Source of the DNA: Notospermus geniculatus
Lineage: Eukaryota; Nemertea; Pilidiophora; Heteronemertea; Lineidae
Length of the DNA stretch: 64,000 nucleotides
NCBI GenBank assembly: GCA_002633025.1
Contig: NMRB01000587.1
Location: 123,184 to 187,183, forward strand
Direction of reading: 5' to 3'
Part shown: piece by piece, positions 1 to 11,132 of the stretch
Layout of the letters: each line of letters starts with the position of its first letter
Numbering within the stretch: position 1 is the stretch's first letter
Notes under the pieces: model-generated
Told to the model about the DNA's origin: nothing
Database searches by the model: none
What the model saw: the letters and a program-made list of their open reading frames with translations, nothing else
Made by a program: the position numbers and the translations under genes

Positions 1-195
1 GAATCAAGAATTATAGACGTATTCACGGCAGAAAATTTTCGCGAGTGTCTGTCATTTTGTCAGTTTATTTTTTCGCGGACCATATTTATCACTTGCGTGT
101 GTCTATATTCACGACAGGAAATTTTCGCGACTCATACACTGTCGCGAAATGCGCGAAAATATCCTGCACGCGAAATTTTCCTGCTTTACAGTATC
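1..195. repeat. Dispersed repeat, copy 1 (CGCGAAAA-rich)
   Basis: Begins with GAATCAAGAATTATAGAC and ends with CCTGCTTTACAGTA. The same start and end bound the second copy at 2713-2886. The body holds several short palindromes around TTTTCGCG. The family is not identified; the copies differ by point changes and small indels. Confidence 0.6.
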
Positions 196-2035
196 TGGAA
201 AACGAGAAACGATTTTTAAAAAGTTTCTTCACAGGAATTCATAGGATCGACTGGGGAATGATATCACGCTGATTTTAAATTGAAAATTCCGAATTTTGAA
301 AAACGAGGGTTTTTTGAGATTGATATTTTCATGATATTTTCGTGATATTTTGTCACAAACCCTCAATTTCGTATGTCATCCTTTTAACAACATTATAGGG
401 CATAACATAACACAAGTTGAGGTTGAAACCTTCGATACTAGCTGAGATATTAGCCGTCTTTTTACTTTTTAACAAGACTGTACCAAGGATGACACTGCAA
501 ATTATCATGAAAATATTAGAATTTCAAAATATCAAGAAAAAACACAATTTTTAGAATCCCCAATTTTCATTTCAAAATTTGAGAAAAAAACAAATATATG
601 GAGTTGTTGTTTTTATTCCGGCCCGCCGACCTTGATTTCAGCAGTCACGACAGCTAAAAATAAACAAAACCAACTGGCGTATGTCTATTTCCCGGCAGCG
701 AGGATGGAAAGAAGCAGAAAAGAGACATTTATAAAGAATTTATATGGTTTTTTATTTCCTCCGATGTGTCTAACTTGTAATTCTGAAGCTGAAAATGAAA
801 AAAATGAACTTAATTTTTTTTTTTATTATTCCGTCCTCCGTACCTGGGCTCAAAATCTTTATGCCCGTAAACCAAAGGATATACTAACCGTGGCCTTATA
901 CACAAAAATATGTTGCCAAAATGATGAAATACCAACTTTAGGATTTGTGGCAAATTATCATGAAAATATCAGAATTTCAAAATATCAAGAAAAAACAATT
1001 TTTAGAATCCCCAATTTTCATTTCAAAATTGGCTTGATATTTATTCCCTGATGATTTCTAAGAAATTCTGTGATAAAAGTTTCGAAAAATCCCTTGTCGT
1101 TTTCAAGATATATGAAAATATCATCAGAAAAATATTCCATATTTTTGGGGCATTTTGAGACTTTTGTTAAATTCCCCATCTGTTGGTGTAAAAATGATGT
1201 AATAATCAGCATGAACTGTTATGTTATCATGATGAGTGACTGTTGACGAGGGGAAAATATGGAAACTATCCAATTTTGCAAAATATGTCAAAATATCATC
1301 AGTTTTTATGAATTTATCTGGAAAACGAGAAACGATTTAAAAAAAGTTTCTTCACAGGAACTCATAGGATCGACTGGGGAATGATATCACGCTAAATTGA
1401 AAATTCAAAATTTTGAAAAATGAGGGTTTTTTGAGATTGACATTTTCGTGATATTTTGTCACAAACCCTCAATTCCATATGTGATGCTTTTAACAACATT
1501 ATAGGGCATAACATAACACAAGTTGAGGTTGAAAACTTCGATACTAGCTGAGATATTAGCTGTCTTTTTACTTTTTAACAAGACTGTACATGTTAGGCTG
1601 TTGTAAACAAAGACTGTCAAAAGAGATGAAAGGGTGAAAAGTGGCAGATATTCTAGCAGAATTTCCAGTCAAAATTGTTTATTAAGAGTCATTTCATCAT
1701 GTTCATGACGTCTTTGATGTTGACGTGAATAAATATCCAGCTAAAGATTTGTTTCGTTCTCTTCAGACCTTGATTTCTTTGCCCACTTCTCCCCTGAGAG
1801 ATCAAGGACTTCTCAGCAGGCCCGAGGCCTAGGTTACATCAGTCTCAGGTTGCATGTCATTCCTCGAGTCCCTTCATCTGATTCTACCTGTAATAGATCG
1901 TAAGATAACATAATCAGCTGTGATATAGAAACGCGGTATCCGTTGGAATCGACACCAAGGCAGGGAGATGCTATCAATTTCTTGAAGGGAATGGTGGCAG
2001 CGCGCCACATAATTTCCTCAAAGGAAACATTTCTG
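1..2035. repeat. AT-rich, repeat-dense flank without recognisable gene
   Basis: No credible exon was seen here. The stretch is built from dispersed repeats. The block 1-195, with several TTTTCGCG and GCGAAAAT motifs, recurs at 2713-2886. The block 195-484 recurs almost unchanged at 1308-1588. A shorter block at 501-582 recurs at 952-1030. All are direct repeats. Such nested copies are typical of decayed transposable elements. Short open frames exist but are low-complexity and lack splice signals. Confidence 0.6.
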
Positions 2036-2039
2036 TTAA

Positions 2040-2552
2040 TTACGGTGGCTGGGAAAGGACACGGTAATTTTTTTTCAAATTTTGAATCCCCGAGTTTATT
2101 TTTTTTATCTCGAGGCCCTGATTTTTTATCTCGGGGGCCCTGACTTTATCTCCGGGCCCTGACTTTTGATTTCGAGTCCCTGACTTTAATTTTTTTTTTC
2201 AAATTTTCATTCCCCGAGTTTATTTTTTCTATCTCGAGGCCCTGACTTTTTGGCCTCGAGATAAAAAAAATAAATTCGGGGAATCAAAATTTGAAGAAAA
2301 AAAATAAAAGTCAGGGCCCCAAGATTTGAAGAAAAAAAAATAAAAGTCAGGGCCCCAAGATAAAAAAATAAACTCGGGGAATCAAAATTTGAAAAAAAAA
2401 GTCAGGGCCTCGAGATAAAAAGACAGGGCCCCGAGAAAAAAAAGTCAGGGCCTCGAGATAAAAAGACAGGGCCTCGAGATAAAAAATAAATAAACTCAGG
2501 GAATCAAAATTTGAAGAAAAAAAATTACCATGTCCTTTCCCAGCCACCGTAG
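2040..2552. mobile_element. 513-bp MITE-like inverted-repeat element with TTAA target duplication
   Basis: The ends are inverted copies: ACGGTGGCTGGGAAAGGACA on the left and TGTCCTTTCCCAGCCACCGT on the right. Both sides are flanked by TTAA (2036-2039 and 2553-2556). The interior consists of repeated units of the type TCTCGAGGCCCTGACTTT in one orientation up to about 2253 and their complement after it, so the whole element can fold into a long hairpin. TTAA duplications are known for piggyBac and Kolobok transposons. No transposase is present, so it would be non-autonomous. Confidence 0.65.
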
Positions 2553-2712
2553 TTAATGCCTAAGACATGCATGAAAAGGATCTTCCTGGGTGAAGTAAAC
2601 TTGAACTTTGGCTCTATGGAGATGTGTGAGTCAATGACAGGTGACTGTAGCCAATGGCGATTGGATTACTGTATTAAAAGCAAGATAATTTCGCGGATGG
2701 AAATTTTTGCGA

Positions 2713-2886
2713 ATCAAGAATTATAGACATATTCGCGGCAAGATATTTTCGCGAGTCTGCCATTTTTTTCAGTTTATTTATCACTTGCGTGTACTCATAT
2801 TCGCGACAGGAAATTTTCGCGACTCATACACTCTCGCGAAATTCGCGAAAATTTCCTGCACGCAAAATTTTCCTGCTTTACAGTAA
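2713..2886. repeat. Dispersed repeat, copy 2 (CGCGAAAA-rich)
   Basis: Direct-orientation second copy of the repeat at 1-195, with matching ends and a few substitutions. It lies about 80 bases downstream (on the minus strand) of the last visible exon of the secreted-protein gene. Confidence 0.6.
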
Positions 2887-2965
2887 AAGGGGCATGAACG
2901 ATTTCTCTGAGTCTAAATTCACCACAGCTCAAGCAAAAAAAACTATTTTTCTGTGTCTTACTTAC

Positions 2966-4008
2966 CATTCTGCACTTCTCCATTCAGGTAGAGAGGATAC
3001 AAGGCAGTCTCGACTTGAGATGGACAGAAACAGTCTGTGGTCACATGGTATCAGCAGCTTTTGGTGTCATCTGCAAGGCAATGGAACAAATTGACAAACG
3101 GCCAAATAAACTTGACACGACAAAAATATAAGAAAGGCTGTCAACACTGGTTGTCACCAACACCATGCAAATCAGTCACGCTTTAAAGCACACCGATCTT
3201 CAAAACGATCTTCTCACCAGCCACCACAGACCAGGTGATATCGGCTTTGGTACCGGTATTAGTGTTTTGACAATGGGCGAATCGCTGGCGAGAAGATTCC
3301 ACGCATCGCTGTCCAGCGCACACCTGGCGTCAACAGCTGATTTTGCTCGGTGGCAATCAGGGGCCGGTTGCACAAAACTCACGTTAGCGCTAACATGGTG
3401 TTAGCGCTAACTTTTATGTCATTTTACGTCATTTAACATGATGTTAGCGCTAACATCATGTTAGCGCTAACATGAGTTTTGTGCAACCCAGCCCAGATTG
3501 CTTGCGATATCACCAGGGGCGACCGAATCGAAACACCGACAGCACTATCATGGCCTAACAGACTAACTCTGTAATGGTAGAAGGCATAGCATACATCTCT
3601 GTTAGGCACTGTTAGTGCTATCAGAGTTTCGATTCGGTTGGCCCTGGTGTGCTGCTGGCTTAATAGCCTGTGCTATAGAAATGAGAGGTTTATAATGAGC
3701 TTGCATGTGAGCTACTTGGATGATCATTTTTTAGTTGACTGCATACTCACTTTGTGATCCGTTCATCCAGTTGGGTGATATCTTCTGGGTTGAAACAGTC
3801 ACTCCCTGATCCAGCACATCCGGCACATCATCTGAAATTGAAACAGGAAATTATAAAAGATTCATAGTACAGGACATCCTGCGATGATCAGTGGTTCTCA
3901 GTGCTCGCTCCCAAAGTCGTTGAGTTCTTAGAGCCCATTCCAAACATTACCACACAAGGAGACATAGGGAACGAGTGCTACAAATAGCACGCATGCTGTG
4001 AATTCCAT
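2966..4008 (-). CDS. Secreted protein of unknown family, 5' part (three exons)
   Basis: Three minus-strand exons join with matching phases: 3951-4008, 3751-3831 and 2966-3034. All have clean GT donors and AG acceptors. Exon 1 starts at the ATG at 4008 and encodes MEFTACVLFVALVPYVSLC, a typical signal peptide (short N-region, hydrophobic core, small residues before the likely cleavage site). Exon 2 encodes a stretch beginning DDVPDVLDQGVTVS and ending WMNGSQ. Exon 3 encodes NCFCPSQVETALYPLYLNGE and ends in phase 1 at a GTAAGT donor. The two cysteines in NCFC suggest a disulphide-bonded extracellular domain. The gene must continue to the left, either within the repeat-rich region, where I found no further exon, or beyond the window edge. 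I do not recognise the family. Intron 2 carries two MITEs. Three consecutive phase-compatible exons plus a signal peptide make this a probable gene, though it rests on splice logic alone. Confidence 0.5.
3364..3489. mobile_element. MITE with four GTTAGCGCTAAC palindromes
   Basis: Terminal inverted repeats GGTTGCACAAAACTCA (left) and TGAGTTTTGTGCAACC (right) enclose four copies of the 12-bp palindrome GTTAGCGCTAAC. The right half of a second copy is at 23784-23828. It lies in intron 2 of the secreted-protein gene. Confidence 0.65.
3511..3649. mobile_element. 139-bp MITE with CACCAGGGGC termini
   Basis: The left end CACCAGGGGCGACCGAATCG is mirrored by CGATTCGGTTGGCCCTGGTG at the right end, followed inward by imperfectly matching arms. 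It is non-coding, about 20 bp from the preceding MITE, and lies in the same intron. Confidence 0.6.
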
Positions 4009-5027
4009 GGTAGATAATGTAGCACAGATATTCAAACTCATTTTCCCCAGAGTCCAGCAGACGGCATCTTCTATCAAAGTTTTCTCACATCCTGTGGTAT
4101 GGATTGAAAAATATTTGAAGAAACGTTGTTCCTGTGAACCATCTGAAGAATGTTTCTTCAATTTTTTTCTAATTCATTTCCAAGGATTTTAGAAAACGTC
4201 AACAGAAAATACCATCTGCTCAAACCTGGGGGCAGATGATTTCCAATCTCACCAACCTGCATGACATAGGAGTATCTGAAGGTATCAGTTGACGGTTGAG
4301 ACCTGGTTGTAGGACACCCTCGTCTACATGTAGCTGGGCTGCAACTTCTCACACACTCATCCGATTGAGAAGGCTCAGCATCTGACTCTGAGCTCCGGGA
4401 TCTCATTCACCAAACGTCCATCTGTAGGCTGTCCGTCTGGCTTCCTCTTCTTTCAGCCTACTTCATCCAAAGGGATGGTAGACGAAACCAGTCGGCTGAC
4501 AGATCTGAAGGACCAGTTCTGCAAGAAGAAGAAAGACTTTGGGCAAGGGGTACATGGAGATCGGTGGTTTCTAATGGAGAAATCTAAAAGGGTGCTTCAG
4601 TCGTATCTGTGGGCCTCTGAAGACCGTCCAGTGTCCTTTAGAAGACAAAGTGAGCCAAAAACAAGATTTTACCGACCTGAATTGAACTCACCTTTCACTT
4701 GTGTCTCTTCACTCCCTGCATACCTCATTGTCTGAGCCCTAGTTGATCGTGGCCACTCAATTCTATGGTCATCCACACAATGGGCTGAATCGAGTCAGTT
4801 TTGGGGCAGCTGTCCTCAGGCCGGTTGTACAGATGTTTCTGGTTGCTACCATTCAGGCCGAATTGTACCGGCATTGGTGGCAGCAGCAGTTCAGGACGAC
4901 TCGAAGTGTTTGTTGCAGCTGCGGTTCAGGCCAAATCGTAGAGATGCTTGTGGCAGCTGCCCTTGAGGTCAAATCCTATGGGTGTTTGTGGAGTCTCTGA
5001 TGGGTTGAGTTGTTGCTGCTTCTACGT

Positions 5028-5195
5028 TTGGCTGCAGGCTGAGCTACTGCTGCAGCTGTTTGGCTGTAGGCTGAGCTACTGCTGCAGCTGTTTGGCTGCA
5101 GGCTGAGCTACTGCTGCAGCTGTTTGGCTGTAGGCTGAGCTACTGCTGCAGCTGTTTGGCTGTAGGCTGAGCTACTGCTGCAGTTGTTTGGCTGC
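5028..5195. repeat. 32-bp minisatellite, about five units
   Basis: The unit TTGGCTGCAGGCTGAGCTAC plus TGCTGCAGCTGT repeats in tandem about five times, differing mainly by a C/T change (GCTGCAGG versus GCTGTAGG). It is rich in PstI-type CTGCAG palindromes. Non-coding by context. Confidence 0.8.
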
Positions 5196-5657
5196 GGGCT
5201 GAGGACCCGATCAAATCAGACATTCTTCCCTGGAGGCGACCGTCCCCGAGAGAGCAGACCTCATGTGGTAAATCAGCAGTTCTACCGCTCACACCGTTCA
5301 TCATGAGCGGAACAAAGGCAGCGAGCAGTAAGAACGGCTGGTAATTCAGGATGAGACAATGAGATGATTTTGATGAGCTGGGCAGAACGATGACAGACAA
5401 GACAAATGGCCTCAAAGTGATCTCAGCGGGAATGATCAAGAAAGGATGACGAAACTTGCTCCATTTTACGGTAAGACAAGATGGTAGCCAAACTGACACT
5501 AAAAGGGTGAATGCCGTCCTGGGTTCACTTGAACTATAGCCCTACCCAGGATTAGCTGTGACAATATTCATATTCTTGATATGCTTCGCCTTCATCCTGG
5601 TTGTAGTTCAGGCGTACCAAAGATGACATTTACCCTTTCAGCACTGCTGAACACTCT

Positions 5658-5803
5658 GGGCCGTATGCACCAACGAAGATTATCTTGAACTCAGATTGAG
5701 CCACAACTTTTTAATTGTTCAGGTTTGCCAGGGCATGATATGACAATGGAAAAGTTGTGGCTCAACCTGAGTTCAAGATAATCTTCGTTGGTGCATACGG
5801 CCC
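5658..5803. mobile_element. 146-bp MITE, GGGCCGTATGC termini, TCT duplication
   Basis: It starts GGGCCGTATGCACCAACGAA and ends with the inverse complement. Nearly the whole length is an inverted repeat, with arms of about 60 bp. The 3-bp direct repeat TCT flanks it (5655-5657 and 5804-5806). Related ends occur at 15010-15147 and 42601-42850. A 3-bp target duplication is compatible with PIF/Harbinger-type elements; that assignment is inferred. Confidence 0.7.
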
Positions 5804-6508
5804 TCTGAGTGAAAGCACTCGATGGACGACAGCTGCTATTTTTGAGTTGGAAGATAAAGCGTCGGGTTGTAAACGCTTGGGTTTCCCCCAGCAGTAGGTG
5901 CAGCAACAGCCAGCCAAATGACCGTCACCCTTTGAAAAAGGAAGATTCAGAAACACAAAGTCCGGGGGCAAAAACCAGGAAATTTGAGAACAAACCACTT
6001 AACACACTTAACCCTGTTCTCTTCTGGGAAGCAATTTGCAGTTAGATAAGACTTTTCCTGCAACTGTCCAGTATTGTGATAGGCCTAGTAGCTGATAGTG
6101 ATCATGTGGTATTTAGACAGAGGAGGAAGGCGAGGAGACAGAGTTGCTGCCTAGACAGATACAAGAACAAGCAATAGACTATTTAATCTGGGAAAGGTAA
6201 CATCGGACGCATCAACTAACGGGCACAGTCTTCTTCGTATTGGGGGATACGGCTTGAATTTGAACCAAGTTGCCAATTGGCTTCTTCATTTTTGTTCCTT
6301 TTGCAAGATTTCTGGAATATATTGCCCGTAGTTGTTCTGACCACATCCGTAAAGCAACACAGAGGATTACTGCATGATCTTAGCTTCATTCATAAAGAAC
6401 TGAGGATTATTGGCTGACCTAGCCAAGTTCAGGAGTACTGAGGACGTACACATTATACTGCCTGACTTAGGGTTGGTGAAAGGATTATTGAAGAAAATAC
6501 ACACTGCA

Positions 6509-8708
6509 ATGGCAGAATTAGGGATGGATGAACCACCTAGTGACAGTCTCCCACTGAGAGAGCGTCCACTGAGCAAGCGCATTAAATATCTTCTGATCAA
6601 GATCTTCCTAATCGCCACGACCTCCACTTGTGTGGTAAGTGTTTAAAGTTTGTGGTGTGCTCCTCGCCTTACAGGCCAGCATCAACAAGCGGTCCCGGGT
6701 TCGAATCCCACCTGTGCCAATCCTGGGCTTTTTACGTCCAGCGCCTGGGACAAGGTCCTGGTACCTTAGAGAACAACTGTAATATCCCAAACTGCCATGT
6801 TTGTCTTCATGATTTGCAGGCGCGGATCCAGAGGGGGGCACGCGCCTCCCCTTTTAGCCAACAAATCTGTCAAATTCACCGTGAAATTCTGGAATTTGGC
6901 GCAAATTTCAATGTCCCTAACACAGGGCGCCCCTCTTGTCTTAGATCCGCCTCTGATTTGTTTCAGCTGGCAGGAATTATCATCGTGATAACAGGATTGT
7001 GGCTCATATTTGATGTCGCGGCCGCAAAGGATGTAGAGGTCCAGGAGGGGCTCGAGGGTATCCGCAACGGTGCCGGCATCCTCTTACTCTTCGGTGTTAT
7101 TGTCATCGTCATCAATGCAACAGGATTCTTCGGCGTGGTGCTGCGGAAACCAAAGCTTTTAATCGCGGTGAGTGAAGGTGGTGCCTTGTAACTTGTGCCT
7201 TTGCAAGGCCAAGTAAAAGACCCCACCCAAGTGAGGAACATGAGCAGCTTGAGACGGCCTCTTCCGTACCTACCCGGGCCAATAATGCCATAGCTTCGTC
7301 CCTGATGGAAAATCAAAAACAAATCCTTGATCGCATACTCCCCACATTGACCCCAACACTTCCGTCCCCGATCATATTTCAGTTCTTCATCCTGGTTGGT
7401 GTCATTCTGGTCTTCCCCGAGTTCGTCCTCATCATCTGGTTGATAGCAAACCGCAATGATGTCGAGGCTCTGACTGATGGCGTCCTCACAAGGAATCTAC
7501 ACGAATTCGTGGTCAACAATCAGACAAACGCAAGAATATTCATGACCAACATTCAATCCACGGTATTTATCTCAACTCCAAACTAACATTTGATGAGGCA
7601 CGGCCGATGTTCAGTGCCTGAGAACTGATAGATTGAATTTCCTGAAGAAATGCATCCGTTTGGCTAAAAGGAGACCAAATTTGTCCCTTAATTAACTGAC
7701 CATTCAGGGGAATACCTCACAAAAGGGTTTGAACAGCAGAGGGTATGACCCATGTAAGACTAGTCCATGTACAACGTTCTCATCACTGAGTGATTCATGT
7801 CAAATTCTCTTTGCAGCTCGGATGCTGCGGTTTTGAGGGTTTGAGTGACTATTCGACAGATGCACATCGGAAGACATGTCTGAGAACGGAGACCACGGTA
7901 AGCTATGGGATCAATTAGATCTGAGCTGTGGCCTAGCTCAGAATTTGCCGACTACTTTTGCTATCCAGAGAGACACTGATGCCATAGTTTTAGCTGTTGA
8001 TGCTTGATTCAGCCAAAAATCCTTCCTTTCCAGTCCCACCTCAAATATTACGTTCAGGGCTGCAAGTACAGCTTGGCGAGGATGTTTATGGAGAATATTG
8101 TCATTATTGGGAGTCTGGAAGGCTCACATCTCATCATCAGCGTAAGTTTTATAATCAGCTGGGAGACCCATCCCATTTGGACTTGTGGATGATTTCTGCA
8201 ACCCTCACCATTGCTAATAGAACCAGCAGCATGGCTAATGACACAAACTTTGCCCACCTATTCTCACATTGAAAACACTGCTTCATGGTTGATTTGGAAC
8301 CCACAGTGATTTCTGAAAGATCATGCCTTTTGCAATAAACCGCCGACACAAACTTGAGCAATTCAAACCGAATCTTTCACAGAGCCAAGGTTTTGGAATC
8401 AGTGGAAAAGAACCAAGTGAAACTGCCATGCCATTTCCAGCATGAATCACTCAATCGTACGACAGCGATGACTGCATCGATTCAGCCCAGAACATGTGTA
8501 ATTGTCTTCTTTTCATGAACCAGCATTGAAACTGAACCGTACATTTCAGCTTATGGCGATGGGAGCCGCCCGCAAACTTTGGATCAAGATGAGACGGGAG
8601 TCGTTGGAAATCGAGCAACTAAAGTCTGACCATGCAGAGGAAGCCAAACATGAGGATATCGACATGGATGAAATGTCATACAGAAAAGAATGGAAGAATG
8701 ATGAATGA
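6509..8708 (+). CDS. Tetraspanin, six coding exons, 284 aa
   Basis: Exons 6509-6634, 6967-7167, 7383-7562, 7817-7897, 8034-8141 and 8550-8708 are all phase 0 with GT-AG introns. The start ATG at 6509 is the first in frame after an upstream stop and has G at -3 and +4. The order is: a charged cytoplasmic N-terminus of about 25 residues; TM1 (YLLIKIFLIATTST into LAGIIIVITGLWLIF); a short loop; TM2 (AGILLLFGVIVIVINATGFF); a cytoplasmic stretch VLRKPKLLIA; TM3 (FFILVGVILVFPEFVLIIW); a large extracellular loop of about 80 residues with the diagnostic CCG motif and two further cysteines (KTC and QGC); TM4; and a charged C-terminal tail ending EWKNDE. Four loop cysteines and CCG define tetraspanins, which organise membrane microdomains; the partner is unknown. 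The subfamily is not assigned. A MITE abuts the exon 2 acceptor. Exons 3-6 are repeated at 18042-19382. Confidence 0.85.
6640..6790 (+). repeat. tRNA-derived SINE fragment in tetraspanin intron 1
   Basis: It contains a perfect B-box-like GGGTTCGAATCCC (about 6697-6709), preceded by a degenerate A-box region near TGTGGTGTGC. It is followed by an unrelated tail, as in tRNA-derived SINEs. No cloverleaf can be folded, so it is not a functional tRNA gene. Confidence 0.5.
6817..6955. mobile_element. 139-bp MITE with 5-bp duplication ATTTG, ends 11 bp before an exon
   Basis: The ends CAGGCGCGGATCC and GATCCGCCTCTG are imperfect inverted repeats. ATTTG flanks it on both sides (6812-6816 and 6956-6960). 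Same family as 47834-48004. The tetraspanin exon 2 begins at 6967, so only GATTTGTTTCAG of native sequence remains between element and exon. The splicing branch point of intron 1 is therefore probably inside the element. Confidence 0.7.
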
Positions 8709-8939
8709 AAGAAGGAAGAAGGAAGGAGAAAGAAGAATGCAAACTTTGAAAAACCCTGAAAACTGACAAGATCTTGAGGCCACTGCAGTTACATGCTAAG
8801 TGTCATATCCCAGAAGTTAATGTGTATGCTGCGTGACGTTCAGGTCACACATACTTCCAACCACATTCAGTTTAGTCTGATAGACTGTAGGCCTACAGCA
8901 GTCAAAGCCACAACACAGAAGCTCCACATTATCATTATC

Positions 8940-8945
8940 TTTATT
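8940..8945 (-). terminator. Candidate KIF15 polyadenylation signal (unit A copy)
   Basis: AATAAA on the minus strand, followed about 20 bases later by the GT-rich element TGTGTTGTGG. This is the normal arrangement of a cleavage site. It lies about 850 bases past the KIF15 stop codon in unit A. The same arrangement is at 19614-19619 in unit B. Confidence 0.5.
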
Positions 8946-9542
8946 ATATTAACAACCCACTGACTATCTGACAACTACACCGTTCATTCCGATATAAAAT
9001 AACTTATTGACATTGTTGGCTCATCCCCCAAATACCCTAAAATTTACTCCATGGATTTTGTTGAAGTCGGCATAAATACAGCCGTGACCGGTCGCCATAA
9101 ACTAAGAGAGCAGGATGTAACTCATATAGTACCCCAGATATAGTCGGCAGACAAAATACAAGTGGGCCTACTTCATGAAATATCCATGACATAATCCATT
9201 ATGCTGTATTTTTGTTACACTCTTTTTTATATTTACAAGTCATTTTTCATGCAAAAGAAAGAACATAGTTTGAAATGTTGCACATCATTTGTATAGTGTG
9301 TACCACAAGGCTACACTTTCCCCAGGACTCTAGAACTGAGGGGTGTGTGATGACACTAGACAGAGGTCAAAATGACCAATTCAGGACTTGACTTTGTAAC
9401 CCTCATAGGGAGAGGTGTCATCTTAGCAGAGGTGTCCGCTAACAGAGACTCCACTCTAGGTATCTGTCCACTGACACACTACAAAAACTTTGTTGCAAAC
9501 TGACCATACTGTTAGCACTCAACTGGTTAACACAATAGACCA

Positions 9543-9757
9543 TTCTCAAATTGATGTAAACGACAAAGATCTGTACACTTCCGCCGAAATCTCAACCAAC
9601 CACAACCTTGGTCTAAAACTGAATGACTTGACGCAGACAACCCCACGACATTGACTTTGAAAATATTGCCGCAAAGCATCACGTCACCCGGTTTTCCGAT
9701 TCATGTTCTGGTTGAGATTTCGGCGGAAGTGTGCAGACCTGCGAATTTGAGAATCAT
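9543..9757. mobile_element. MITE with TTCCGCCGAAATCTCAACCA arms (unit A copy)
   Basis: The left arm ATTCTCAAATT...CACTTCCGCCGAAATC is mirrored by GATTTCGGCGGAAGTG...AATTTGAGAAT on the right. The element is about 215 bp. It is also present in unit B at about 20238-20455, so it predates the divergence of the two copies. Confidence 0.6.
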
Positions 9758-10012
9758 CTATAGGATGAAAATGAAAGCTTGCTGTTATTGATCAACTCTT
9801 GATAGATGGATCGCTGACCTTGGGCTTGAAGTTTTCTTTCAATGTCGACTCAATCGGTTTCTTGACCTTGATCTTGGTGAGTTCTGTCTGCAGACGCTGG
9901 ATATCCTGCAAGTAAACAATAACAGATTTCCAACAACGGCAAACAGTTTTCGAAGCTTAGAATGTTTTGAATCAAAAGGTAAGGCATTCTTCCAAGCGAG
10001 AGTTTTTGCAAG

Positions 10013-10237
10013 CCTTTTTCTTTGAAGGGTCTAAAATTGGGGGGTGCGCCTTATCTGTGATTTGAGTCCAACAATTTGATCAGAAGGCCAAGCATTCAAG
10101 CAGGCATGGAGGATGCACTGAAGCATTCACTGACGAAACTGCGCCTTATATGGCGGTGCGTCTTATGTATGGATTTTGGGTGAAATTAGGGGGGCGCCTT
10201 ATAGTCAGGTGCGCCCTATAGTCGCGAAAATACGGTA
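10013..10237. mobile_element. 5'-truncated element with GCGCCTTATAG end (unit A)
   Basis: It matches 20792-21043 in unit B but lacks that copy's left end. It ends in TATAGTCGCGAAAATACGGT. Non-coding and intronic in KIF15. Confidence 0.55.
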
Positions 10238-11039
10238 CAGTTTTCGGTGGCTGAGTTGCCCATAGAGAGCCAGTAGAAGCCATAGACAGCCAACTTGGCA
10301 AAGATAATCCTCACAAGGACAGTCCCTTAAGACACTAAATGCAGCATTCTTTTGCTCTTTTGACGAAATTCGGTGAGAAGTGTGGAAGCAGGAGAAAACC
10401 AGAGCTGCTGGAGGAAAACTTGCACTGTCAATGAAAATCGCTCCTGCGGTCCTTCATGTGAAGAACAGGTGTAGAGTACACCAGGGACAAAACCTGCAGT
10501 GTGTGTGTGTGGGGGGAAGGGGGAAGGACTGCAGAATTTCAGGTCCATTCAGGCAGTTACCAAGTACTTTCGTTTCATTTGCCACCACCAGATGTATTCA
10601 CAAGAGCATGATTAGGCCTAGTCCTCGATGGATATTGCAATCTGCCGCCTCAGAGGTCGCGACACACTCTGCAAAATGTGGGTCATGCTGTGCAAGAGCC
10701 AGTATGAGCCTTGAAACGGATGCATGACTGTCTTAGAAGATGAATGAGGAAGTCATGCACTGGCAGCTATGACTCACTGCATCACTTGCTATGAGAATGG
10801 GGGGGGGGAGTTGTTCAAGACTCACGTTGGCACTGTCTTAGGTTCAACTTCATCCTGGGGTTATCTACTTCTGTAGACTCTTGAGAGAATGTGTGGCTTC
10901 ATATGAAGGGCCTTTTTACTCTAGCACAGTGTCAAATGCACTTCACATTATCACCCCCGTCCCACCAGAAACCTTCCTGGGGAACTCAATGAACAGCTCA
11001 TTATAACAGTGCTCACTTGACTCTTTCAGACCAGTTGAG

Positions 11040-11132
11040 AATGCAAAGTAGCAACTCAACCAGGTATCCAACACGTGGCCTCTCGATTATGAGTCTGATG
11101 CTACCACTACACCACCATGCCACGCTCCCCCA
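11040..11132 (-). repeat. tRNA-like SINE fragment (unit A)
   Basis: On the minus strand it reads GGTGGTGTAGTGGTAGCA (A-box-like) followed by an anticodon-arm-like GACTCATAATC. The B box is degenerate. A second copy is in unit B near 21840-21932. It looks tRNA-derived, not a functional tRNA. Confidence 0.45.

Larger units (their letters stand above)
4009..6508. other. Intergenic region between divergent genes
   Basis: This lies between the minus-strand secreted-protein gene and the plus-strand tetraspanin, so it must hold both promoters. I see no TATA box or other motif I would defend. It contains a 32-bp minisatellite (5028-5195) and a MITE (5658-5803). The open frames here have no splice support. 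Confidence 0.4.
8709..9791. other. Shared 3' region of the convergent tetraspanin and KIF15 copy
   Basis: No coding exon seen. It should hold the 3' UTRs of both convergent genes. A good polyadenylation signal for the minus-strand transcript is at 8940-8945, and a MITE is at 9543-9757. It is duplicated at about 19383-20495. Confidence 0.45.

Noticed and set aside
632-1212. Overlapping open frames on both strands near the left end
   Set aside because: AT-rich, homopolymer-containing, inside duplicated repeat blocks and without splice context.
3751-3831. Alternative reading frame CAGSGSDCFNPEDITQLDERIT of the second secreted-protein exon
   Set aside because: It begins with an in-frame stop and does not match the phase of the signal-peptide exon; the other frame joins exons 1 and 3.
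6690-6720. tRNA gene suggested by a perfect GGTTCGAATCC
   Set aside because: No cloverleaf can be folded around it.
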